Assembly: GCF_002210105.1 (NCBI RefSeq)
Contig: NZ_AQQU01000008.1
Location: 124,001 to 188,000 of the forward strand
Length of the DNA stretch: 64,000 bases
From: Oceanicola sp. 22II-s10i
GTDB taxonomy: Bacteria; Pseudomonadota; Alphaproteobacteria; Rhodobacterales; Rhodobacteraceae
Reading direction: 5' to 3'
A program made the translations under genes and the position numbers. Positions within the stretch are counted from its first letter, which is position 1. Every line of letters starts with the position of its first letter. Of the stretch, positions 16,731-24,361 are shown one piece after another. Under the pieces are notes generated by a model. It was not told the DNA's origin. It made no database searches and saw only the letters and a program-made list of their open reading frames with translations.

Positions 16731-18209
16731 ATGGAGATTGTCCCGAGTTCCGTCCTCGCACTGCTTGCCGTCGCGATGATGACCGTGAAGGGCCCTTACC
16801 GGGGGCTCTGGATCTTTATAGCCACGACTCCGTTCGGGGCGGCCGCGGCCTTCAACATGCCCGCGCTCGGCGGGGCGTCGATCCTTGCCGCCGATCTGGC
16901 GGCGGTGTCGATCTTTGCGCTCGTCGCGCTGCTGCCGGGCGGGTTGCGGCAGATCGCCGGGTCGATGCGGGTCGGACAGCCGGGCTTCTGGCTGCTGCTG
17001 CTGTCGGTCTTCTGCGTCGTCGCGACGCTGTTTTTCCCGCGCCTGTTCCAGGGCCAGACCGAAGTGTTCAGCCTGACCCGCGACATCGGGCGCCACGGCA
17101 TCATCGAAGTGCCCCTGCGCCCGAGCACGGGAAACCTGACGCAGCTGTTCCGGCTGATGCTTGGTGTCGCGACCTTCTATGCGCTGGCCACCGTGTTCCG
17201 TATGCGGCCCGATGCGCGCATGGTCGTGCATGCGGTCGCCGTCGCCACGGTCATCAACATCGCGCTCGGCTGGATCGACGTGCTGAGCCATGCGGTCGGT
17301 CTGCCAGACCTGTTGACGATCCTGCGCAGCGCGAATTACTCGATGCTGGACGGGGCCTATATGGCGGGCCTCAAGCGCATGGTCGGCGGTTTTCCTGAGG
17401 CCAGCAGCTATGGCTACTACGGTCTGGGACTGTTCGCGTTCTGGCTGCAATACTGGCTGTCCGGGCCGCGGTCCCGCTGGGTCACGGCGCTGATGGTCCT
17501 GTCGGCGGTGGCGGTGGTGCGGTCGACCTCGTCGGCCTCCTACGTCGCATTGATCGCCTATCTGGTCACCGTCGCGATGTTCGGGATCTGGCGAAACCTG
17601 AACGGGCGGATCGAACGCCGGGCCCTTGCGATCGGGATGACGGCGGCGCTGGCCGCATGGGGCGTCCTGCTGCTGTTCCTTGCGACCTATGCGACCGTGC
17701 AACCGGTGCGCCAGTTCTTTGACGACGTGCTGTTCAACAAGATGTCCAGCAGCTCCGGGATCGAGCGGATGAGCTGGAACGCGCAGGCATTCAAGAACTT
17801 TGTGGACACCTACGCCATGGGGGCGGGGCTGGGCGCCGTGCGGGCGTCGAGCTGGCTGATGGCGACACTGGCCAGCATCGGGGTGATCGGCACATTCCTG
17901 TTCGGCATGTTCATCCTGTCGGTGATGACCGGACCGGCCGGGCGTGGCGCACGGCGCGAGCCGCCTTCGGCCGCGGTCAGGGCTTCGCGTTCTGCCTGTC
18001 TGGCCTTCCTGATCTCGGCTCTCCTGACCGGGGCGACGCCGGATATGGGCGTGATCTTTTTCGCCTTCTGCGGATTGGCTGCGGGGCTCAACCGTGGGGC
18101 GATTCTCAGCCGGCGGAACGGGGCGGAACTGCCTTATTCCGGCCATGCCGCATTGCGCAACAATCGACTGTCAAACGCGGCATTGTCACCCGCATTGGAC
18201 CTGAAATAA
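16731..18209 (+). CDS. O-antigen ligase/Wzy-like polysaccharide polymerase
   Basis: 492 residues, about ten to twelve transmembrane segments and one larger loop (LFFPRLFQGQTEVFSLTRDIGRHGIIEVPLRPS) before the middle helices. The region VRSTSSASYVALIAYLVT followed by the FLATYATVQPVRQFFDDVLFNKMSSSSGIERMSWNAQAFKNFVDTYAMGAGLG segment is the signature part of Wzy_C/O-antigen ligase-like proteins, which join lipid-linked repeat units in the periplasm. It is upstream of a Wzc-like co-polymerase and a GT4, consistent with Wzx/Wzy-type exopolysaccharide assembly. Polymerase versus ligase cannot be decided from sequence alone. Confidence 0.78.
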   Translation: MEIVPSSVLALLAVAMMTVKGPYRGLWIFIATTPFGAAAAFNMPALGGASILAADLAAVSIFALVALLPGGLRQIAGSMRVGQPGFWLLLLSVFCVVATLFFPRLFQGQTEVFSLTRDIGRHGIIEVPLRPSTGNLTQLFRLMLGVATFYALATVFRMRPDARMVVHAVAVATVINIALGWIDVLSHAVGLPDLLTILRSANYSMLDGAYMAGLKRMVGGFPEASSYGYYGLGLFAFWLQYWLSGPRSRWVTALMVLSAVAVVRSTSSASYVALIAYLVTVAMFGIWRNLNGRIERRALAIGMTAALAAWGVLLLFLATYATVQPVRQFFDDVLFNKMSSSSGIERMSWNAQAFKNFVDTYAMGAGLGAVRASSWLMATLASIGVIGTFLFGMFILSVMTGPAGRGARREPPSAAVRASRSACLAFLISALLTGATPDMGVIFFAFCGLAAGLNRGAILSRRNGAELPYSGHAALRNNRLSNAALSPALDLK

Positions 18210-18238
18210 GCCTTTTGTGTCAATAATCTGGCCGAAAC

Positions 18239-18256
18239 TTGACAGGTCTTTCCTGT
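18239..18256 (+). promoter_or_regulatory. TTGACA box with overlapping ACAGG/CCTGT dyad
   Basis: TTGACA at 18239-18244 is a perfect -35 hexamer, overlapped by the dyad ACAGG-TCTTT-CCTGT (18242-18256). A matching -10 at 17-base spacing is not convincing. It lies about 180 bases before the Wzc-like gene and could drive or repress it. Weak evidence. Confidence 0.3.
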
Positions 18257-18436
18257 GCCCGACATGGTGCTGCCAAGGACTATGAAACGCGGCTGGCCCG
18301 CGGCCCGGTCCGGCTGATGTCGCGGTAGGCTTTCGTGCCCCGTCAGGGGACATGCCGGACCGCCGCGGACCCGGTCGACCCGCCCGACTTAACGGGCAGC
18401 AGGCCGCAGGGCACAACCGCAGGAACGGACCAAACG

Positions 18437-20641
18437 ATGGTAGTCAGCATGACCGATATCTTCGATCGCGGCCCCATTGCCCCCCGCCGCATGGCGTCGG
18501 CGGCCGCCGACGATTCCGTCGATGTGCGCGCCGTTGCGCGGGGCGTCTGGTTCGAACGCAAGCTTATCCTCAGCTCGACCCTCGTGTTCGGCCTGCTGGC
18601 CGCGGGCATCGCATTGCAGATGACGCCGACCTTTACCTCGGTGTCGCAGGTGCTGCTGGATCCGCGCGAACGGCGGGTCATGACCGATGAACAGGTGGTG
18701 TCGGACCTGAAGCTGAACGATCAGGTCGTCGCCAGCGAGCTGTCGATCATGCGGTCCAACCTGCTCTTGGAAAACGTCATCGACAGCATCGACGCGCAGC
18801 AGCCCGGCGCGCTGGACCTGATCGACCCGGCCGCCGAGGAGCCGGGGATCGTGGCGCGGATGAAATCCGGCATCAAGTCGCTGTTCGTCAGCCAGACAGA
18901 AGAAACGCCCGAGGCCGAGGAGCTGGCGCGGCTGGAACGCGCCGAGCGGCTGACATGGGCGATCCGCAAGCACCTGACCACCTGGCGCGACGGCGAGGCG
19001 TTCGTCATCTCGATCAAGGCCGAAACGATCGACGCCCAGCTTTCTGCCCTGATCGCCGCGACCGTGGCCGACCAGTATGTCTCGCAGCAGCTCGACGGAC
19101 GGCGCCGGTCCGCGACACAGGCCGCCGACTGGATCGAACAGCGCGTCGCCGAACTGCACGGTCAGGTGCAGGACGCCGAGGACGCGGTCGAGGAATACCG
19201 CGCCCGGAGCCTCGCGTCGAACGGCACCAGCGCCGACATCCTGTCACAGCGCATTCTCAGCCTGAACGAGGAACTGATAAAGGCCCGCGTCGAACGGGTC
19301 GCCACCCGCACCCGCTACGACGAGATGGCGCGCCTGATCCGCGAGGGCGGATACGAGGCGCTCGGCAGCATGTTCACCTCGGTCACGATCGAGGAACTGG
19401 CCAACCGCCGGGTCGAGATCATGGCCTCGGACGCGGAATGGGCCCGTCGCTTTGACGAGCGTCACCCGGAACGGCGCAAGCTGGCCGACAAGCTGGAAGA
19501 GGTGAACCGCGCGCTCAGTGCCGAGTATCAGCGGGCGCTGGATGCGCTTCAGAACGAGGTGAAGATCGCCGAGATCCGCGAACAGACCATCCGCGAGTCG
19601 CTGGAAGAGGCGGAAACTCAGGCCATCGATATGTCCCGCGACTCCATCGGTCTGCGCCAGCTCGAACGGCAAGCAGATGCGGCGCGGCGGATGTATACCG
19701 AACTGCTCGACCGCTACACCGAAACGCGGACGCAGGAACAGCTTCAGCAGGCAGATGCCCGGATCATCGAACGCGCGACCGTGGCCGGCGCGCCGTCGGC
19801 GCCGCGGCCCAAGCTGATCACCTTGCTGGGGCTGGTCTTTGGTGCGCTGGTCGGCCTGGGCGTCGCCGGGTTCCGTCAGCTGAGCACCCGCAGCTACCGC
19901 AGCTCCGAGGAACTGGTCCACGACACCGGCCTGCCGGTTCTGGCCAGCGTGCCGGAACGCCAGTGGAGGTCGCTGCGTCAGGCGATGCGCGAGGTCGACG
20001 AGGTTCCGATGGGTCCGGTCGTCGAAGCCATGCGCAAACTGCGGACCGAGCTGGGGCTGAGCGACGACGCGGGCGAACCGCAGAGCGTGGCGCTGCTCTC
20101 GCCGCTGCAGGAAGAGGGCAAGACCACCACGACCCTGCTGCTGGCCCGCGTGGCCGAGCTGTCGAACAAGCTGGTCTGCGTCATCGACTGCGATTTCCGC
20201 AAGAACACCATCCAGTCGGAACTCAAGCTGCCGATGCAGAATGACCTGATCGACCTGATGCGCGGCGACTGCGACCTGCTGGAAGCGGTCCAGACGGATG
20301 CGGGCCGCGGTTTCGACCTGCTGGCCAGCCGGACGACCGCGCCGGGCGCCGCGGACATGATCTCGACCGAATGGCTCTCCGGCGTTCTGGATGAGCTCAA
20401 GCAGTATTACGACGTGATCCTCGTGAACTGTCCCGCGATCCTGCCGGTGGCCGAAACGCTGGTTCTGGCCCGCGCGGTGGATCAGCGCGTCATGCTGGTG
20501 CGCCACGACTCCACCTCGCGCGCCGCGCTGCGCCGGGCGCTTGCAATGCTCGACCACAACGGTCTGGACCTGTCGGGTCAGGTGATGACGCGGGTCGAGC
20601 CGAAGATGGCCGAAGACGACATCTATTCCTACGAGTACTGA
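18437..20641 (+). CDS. Exopolysaccharide co-polymerase with BY-kinase-like domain (Wzc/ExoP-like)
   Basis: 734 residues from ATG 18437 (ATG 18449 is the alternative). Order: transmembrane helix 1 (about 39-58), periplasmic Wzz-type region with long coiled coil (about 180-440), transmembrane helix 2 (about 459-478), cytoplasmic ATPase. The Walker A motif SPLQEEGKTTTT and A' motif VCVIDCDFRKN are good, but Walker B reads VILVNCPA, with Asn in place of the usual Asp. The C-terminus has a short tyrosine cluster (DDIYSYEY). The family sets chain length and couples polymerisation to export through Tyr phosphorylation. The altered Walker B raises doubt about full kinase activity. The adjacent Wzy-like and GT4 genes support the role. 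Confidence 0.87.
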   Translation: MVVSMTDIFDRGPIAPRRMASAAADDSVDVRAVARGVWFERKLILSSTLVFGLLAAGIALQMTPTFTSVSQVLLDPRERRVMTDEQVVSDLKLNDQVVASELSIMRSNLLLENVIDSIDAQQPGALDLIDPAAEEPGIVARMKSGIKSLFVSQTEETPEAEELARLERAERLTWAIRKHLTTWRDGEAFVISIKAETIDAQLSALIAATVADQYVSQQLDGRRRSATQAADWIEQRVAELHGQVQDAEDAVEEYRARSLASNGTSADILSQRILSLNEELIKARVERVATRTRYDEMARLIREGGYEALGSMFTSVTIEELANRRVEIMASDAEWARRFDERHPERRKLADKLEEVNRALSAEYQRALDALQNEVKIAEIREQTIRESLEEAETQAIDMSRDSIGLRQLERQADAARRMYTELLDRYTETRTQEQLQQADARIIERATVAGAPSAPRPKLITLLGLVFGALVGLGVAGFRQLSTRSYRSSEELVHDTGLPVLASVPERQWRSLRQAMREVDEVPMGPVVEAMRKLRTELGLSDDAGEPQSVALLSPLQEEGKTTTTLLLARVAELSNKLVCVIDCDFRKNTIQSELKLPMQNDLIDLMRGDCDLLEAVQTDAGRGFDLLASRTTAPGAADMISTEWLSGVLDELKQYYDVILVNCPAILPVAETLVLARAVDQRVMLVRHDSTSRAALRRALAMLDHNGLDLSGQVMTRVEPKMAEDDIYSYEY

Positions 20642-20656
20642 GCCGGGAACCTCGCC

Positions 20657-21814
20657 ATGACCTTCGCCCGTCCGACCGGCCCGCGTGTCGCCCTGATCCA
20701 CTACTGGCTGGTCGGGATGCGCGGCGGCGAAAAGGTGCTCGAGGCGCTGTGCCGGATGTATCCGCAGGCCGACATCTTCACCCATGTCTACGTGCCCGAG
20801 AAAATCTCGGACACCATCCGGGCGCACCGTGTGATCGAGACCCGTGTCGGGCGGCTGCCCTTCGCGCGGCGGATGTACCAGTCCTACCTGCCGTTCATGC
20901 CCCGCGCGCTGGAGGAGATCGACCTGACCGGCTACGACCTCGTGATCTCCAGCGAGGCGGGACCGGCCAAGGGCGTGATCGTGCCGCCGGACGCCTATCA
21001 CCTGTGCTACTGCCACTCGCCGATGCGCTACCTGTGGGACCAGTATCACGTCTATCTGAAGTCCGCCGGGCGGCTTCAGCGGATGGTGCTGCCCCATGTC
21101 GCGCATCGCCTGCGGGGCTGGGACGTGACCAGCGCGGCGCGGGTCGATGCCTTTGCGGCGAACTCCAACCACGTGGCCGATCGGATCGGCAAATACTGGC
21201 GCCGCGACGCCGAGGTGGTGCATCCGCCGGTCGACGTCGACGCCTTCGCGCCGGTGCCTGCATCCGAGGTCGGCGATTTCTACCTCTGGGCCGGAGAGCT
21301 TGCGCCCTACAAGCGGCCCGACATGGTGGTCAATGCCTTCAACCGGATGGGCCGCAAGCTGGTGGTCATCGGCGGGCCGGACAAGACCCGCGATGCGCTG
21401 GCGGAACGGGCAGGGCCCAACATCACCTTCCTCGGCCGTACCGATTTCGACACCCTGCGTGACCACATGGCCCGCTGCCGGGCGCTGGTGTTTCCGGGAG
21501 AAGAGGATTTCGGCATCGTTCCGGTCGAGGCCATGGCCGCGGGCCGCCCGGTGATCGCCTACGACCGTGGCGGCGCGCGGGACACCGTGGTGCCCGGCAA
21601 GACCGGTGTTCTGTTCAAGGATCAGACGGTGGACGGGCTGGTGGACGCCATCGAGAGCTTCGAGGCACAGCGGCTCTACGAGGTCGACGCATCGGTGCTC
21701 GTCACCCATGCCCGCCGGTTCAGCGAGGGCGCGTTCCGTGCCGGGATCACCCGGATACTGCCCGTCGATCTGGCGCCCGAGACACCCGCGCGGCTCAGCC
21801 GTCCGGCAGAGTGA
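20657..21814 (+). CDS. Glycosyltransferase family 4 (WbaZ-like)
   Basis: 385 residues, GT-B fold. The N-terminus RVALIHYWLVGMRGGEKVLE is typical of mannosyltransferase-like GT4 enzymes, with CYCHSPMRYLWDQYH in the acceptor domain and the donor-domain E-x7-E motif in EEDFGIVPVEAMAAGRPVIA. It adds one sugar to the lipid-linked repeat unit on the cytoplasmic face. It starts 15 bases after the Wzc-like gene and overlaps the convergent CocE-type gene by 20 bases at its end. The donor sugar is not predictable; GDP-mannose is common in the subgroup. Confidence 0.87.
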   Translation: MTFARPTGPRVALIHYWLVGMRGGEKVLEALCRMYPQADIFTHVYVPEKISDTIRAHRVIETRVGRLPFARRMYQSYLPFMPRALEEIDLTGYDLVISSEAGPAKGVIVPPDAYHLCYCHSPMRYLWDQYHVYLKSAGRLQRMVLPHVAHRLRGWDVTSAARVDAFAANSNHVADRIGKYWRRDAEVVHPPVDVDAFAPVPASEVGDFYLWAGELAPYKRPDMVVNAFNRMGRKLVVIGGPDKTRDALAERAGPNITFLGRTDFDTLRDHMARCRALVFPGEEDFGIVPVEAMAAGRPVIAYDRGGARDTVVPGKTGVLFKDQTVDGLVDAIESFEAQRLYEVDASVLVTHARRFSEGAFRAGITRILPVDLAPETPARLSRPAE

Positions 21815-23588
21815 CGATCCGCAGCTTCGACCCCGTTTCCCCGCCCACGTGTATCGTGATCCGCGCCTTGTGCGGTTCCGTTTCCGCATAGGGATCGCCG
21901 CCGCCGTTCAGGTTGCGGGCGAGGCGGGGAAAGCTGGTGCTGGCGACGTGCAGCCTGAGGCGATGACCCGCAGGCACCTTGTAGGCGATGTCGCGCAGGA
22001 TGACCTCGGCCCGGACCGGTTCGCCGGGGGTCATCAGGACGCTGCGGTCCATCCCCTCGCGATACCTCAGCCGCAGGACGCCTTCGGTGATCAGCAGGGA
22101 ATTGCCCTGCGGGTCGACATCCGTCAGGCGCAGGATCAGGTCAGTGTCGGGCACGTCCGCGGTCAGGCTCATGTCGGCAAAGGCCGGACCCGCGATGCTC
22201 AGCGGCGTATCGAGGGGCTGGCTGGAGAGCACAAGCAGGTCGTCGCGCCCCTCGATCTCGTTCTGAAAGACCGGTCCCATGCGCAGGTCCGGCTGGCCGG
22301 TGCAGCAGATGTTGCCGCCGACCGACGGCACCGGATTGGCGGGGTCTGATGTGTAGCTCAGATCGCCCGGCTGGGTCGGCGCGTCCGACAACCCTTCCGC
22401 GCCCAGAAAGACGACCTGTTCCGCCGTGCCTTCCGGCGGCCAGCTCTCCGCGTCGCGCCATTCGTTCGCGCCCAGCATGTAGTAACGGACCGGCGGCAGG
22501 TCCGGGGCAGGGCCGCTGCGCAGGTGGTGGTCCATGACCTCCAGGAACAGCGCCTCCATGTCGATCCATTGCGCGGGGTCGAGGGTCAGGTCGCCGATCC
22601 GCCCTTCCTGCAGCTGCCAGCCCAGACCGCAGTGCAGCGCGGGCAGGATCATCACCGTCCCGTCGGCCCCTGTCTCGCGCATCTGCTGGGCCAGCATCAG
22701 ACTTTCGCGGGCGCGGTCATACCAGCCGTCGACCATCAGGAAGGGCGTAGCGAACCGTTCGTCCCCTGCGATGAAATTGCTCCGCTCCCAGTAGGCCGCG
22801 TCGTCGTAATGGTCGAGCATGATGCGGAACTCGGTCGGGTCCGCGCGGAACCGGGCCACCGCGTCGCGGACGGGCAGGGAGGCGAGGCCGGCGGCGTAGT
22901 CGATCTGTGGCAGGCCCATCCGGTCTGGCGTCTTGCCGCCCGCCTCGGAAAACCAGCCGAAGGCCGAGGCGAGGTCGAGGATCCCGCCCTCGAACGCGCC
23001 GAAGTAGGAATAGGTCCCGCCCAGCCGTCCGATCGCACCGCCCGCGCCGAGCGGGATCATCGCCCGGTGCGCGGGGTGGCGCTGCGTGGCCAGCATCACC
23101 TGCGTTTCACCAAGCGCCGAGCAGCCGATCGTGCCGACCTTGCCGTCCGACCAGCCCTGTGCCGAGATCCAGTCGAGCGTCGCCGCCGCGTCCGTCGGGT
23201 CGTCGGCATAGGGCGTGAAGACCCCTTCGCTGGCGTAGCGGCCGCGCATGTCCTGAACGACGACCGCGTAACCTTCGGCGGTGAACCGGCGGATCCAGTG
23301 CAGCGCCTCGCCGAAGCGTCGCTTGCCGTAGGGCAGGCGCATCATGATGGCGGGGAGCTTGGTGCCCTCCGCGCCATCAGGCAGATAGATGTCGGTCGCC
23401 AGATGCACGCCGTCCGCCATCGCGATCCGCACCTCGGGCAGGCGGGTGCCGCCGACATCGGCGGCGAAGCGGCGGAACTCCACCTCGGCCTTGGCGCCGC
23501 GCAGGAGGGTAACGATCCGGTTCCGCTGCCAGACCGCCCCGGCTGCCAGAGCGCCGATGACACAGGCGAGGACAATCCACTTCATCAC
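21795..23588 (-). CDS. CocE/NonD family hydrolase (X-Pro dipeptidyl-peptidase-like), membrane-anchored
   Basis: 597 residues. An N-terminal hydrophobic anchor or uncleaved signal (MKWIVLACVIGALAAGAVW) is followed by the alpha/beta-hydrolase core: MADGVHLATDIYLPDG, the oxyanion region MMRLPYGKRR, VVQDMRGRYASEG, the nucleophile Ser in GTIGCSALGETQ, Asp in MVDGWYDRA and His in LPALHCGLGW. A C-terminal jelly-roll (FADMSLTADVPDTDLILRLTDVDPQGNSLLITEG) completes the CocE/NonD architecture. The family cleaves esters or amides such as acylated amino acids. Its position next to the phosphopantetheinyl transferase and NRPS genes suggests processing of the product, or self-resistance, on the periplasmic side; this is inference. 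Confidence 0.85.
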   Translation of the reverse strand: MMKWIVLACVIGALAAGAVWQRNRIVTLLRGAKAEVEFRRFAADVGGTRLPEVRIAMADGVHLATDIYLPDGAEGTKLPAIMMRLPYGKRRFGEALHWIRRFTAEGYAVVVQDMRGRYASEGVFTPYADDPTDAAATLDWISAQGWSDGKVGTIGCSALGETQVMLATQRHPAHRAMIPLGAGGAIGRLGGTYSYFGAFEGGILDLASAFGWFSEAGGKTPDRMGLPQIDYAAGLASLPVRDAVARFRADPTEFRIMLDHYDDAAYWERSNFIAGDERFATPFLMVDGWYDRARESLMLAQQMRETGADGTVMILPALHCGLGWQLQEGRIGDLTLDPAQWIDMEALFLEVMDHHLRSGPAPDLPPVRYYMLGANEWRDAESWPPEGTAEQVVFLGAEGLSDAPTQPGDLSYTSDPANPVPSVGGNICCTGQPDLRMGPVFQNEIEGRDDLLVLSSQPLDTPLSIAGPAFADMSLTADVPDTDLILRLTDVDPQGNSLLITEGVLRLRYREGMDRSVLMTPGEPVRAEVILRDIAYKVPAGHRLRLHVASTSFPRLARNLNGGGDPYAETEPHKARITIHVGGETGSKLRIVTLPDG

Positions 23589-23656
23589 AGTCCCTTCCGT
23601 CTCGACCCGCGCGCGCGGCCCCGCATAGGCTGGACCCCGGCAAACCGGATGCGCAT

Positions 23657-24361
23657 GTGACCCACGAATTCCCGATCCATCTCTGGCGGCTGACCGGGCC
23701 GGACGACGCGGTCGCCCGGATGGCCGCGCACCTGTCGGAGGACGAGGCGGCGCGCGCGGCGCGGTTCGTCTTTGACCGGGACCGGCGGGCCTATATCCTC
23801 GGGCGCGGGCGTCTGCGTGAAATCCTCGGGGCCGAGATGGGGCGCGCGCCCGCTGCGGTGCGGTTCGGCTATGGCGCCCATGGCAAGCCGTTCGTCACGG
23901 GTGGCCCATGGTTCAACCTGAGCCATTCCGACGGCATCGCCTGCCTCTCGCTTCATCCCTCGATGGATTTCGGCCTGGATATCGAGGCCTTTCGCCAGAT
24001 CGAGGACGGTGTGGCCGAGCGCTTCTTCTCGGCCACCGAATATGCGAGTCTCTCCGCGCTGCCTTCCGATCAATGGACGGCGGGCTTCTTCCGCTGCTGG
24101 ACGCGGAAAGAGGCGGTGGTCAAGGCCATGGGCGACGGGCTGTCGATCCCGCTCGACGCTTTCGACGTGACGCTGCGCCCCGGCGACGCGCCGCTGATGA
24201 CGCGCCTCGACCCGGCGCTCGGACAGGCGGCGGACTGGCAGCTCGCGCATTTCGAACTGGGCCCCGACATGGTCGGTGCGCTGGCGGTCAGGGCGCCGGG
24301 CGAGGTCACGCTGAGATGCGTCGACTGTCCGCCCGGCCTGCATTTTCACGCGCCCGCCTGA
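23657..24361 (+). CDS. 4'-phosphopantetheinyl transferase, Sfp-type
   Basis: 234 residues from GTG at 23657; no in-frame ATG precedes it. Sfp-type motifs are all visible: RAYILGRGRLREIL, PWFNLSHSDG, LDIEAFRQI (Asp and Glu bind magnesium), and FFRCWTRKEAVVKAMGDGL. It transfers the phosphopantetheine arm of CoA to the conserved Ser of carrier domains, which the four carrier domains encoded just downstream on the other strand require. The 3' end overlaps the NRPS gene by 16 bases tail to tail. This dedicated transferase is strong support that the assembly line is functional. Confidence 0.92.
   Translation: MTHEFPIHLWRLTGPDDAVARMAAHLSEDEAARAARFVFDRDRRAYILGRGRLREILGAEMGRAPAAVRFGYGAHGKPFVTGGPWFNLSHSDGIACLSLHPSMDFGLDIEAFRQIEDGVAERFFSATEYASLSALPSDQWTAGFFRCWTRKEAVVKAMGDGLSIPLDAFDVTLRPGDAPLMTRLDPALGQAADWQLAHFELGPDMVGALAVRAPGEVTLRCVDCPPGLHFHAPA

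Noticed and set aside
15597-18146. 849-codon open frame on the minus strand over the polymerase gene (and 881 codons at 19244-21889)
   Set aside because: Antisense to well-supported genes at 16731, 18437 and 20657; low-complexity, polar translation with no recognisable family.
18239-18256. Possible lux-type box before the Wzc-like gene
   Set aside because: Only an ACAGG/CCTGT dyad of five bases; spacing and flanks do not fit a 20-base lux box, and no luxR or luxI gene is in the window.
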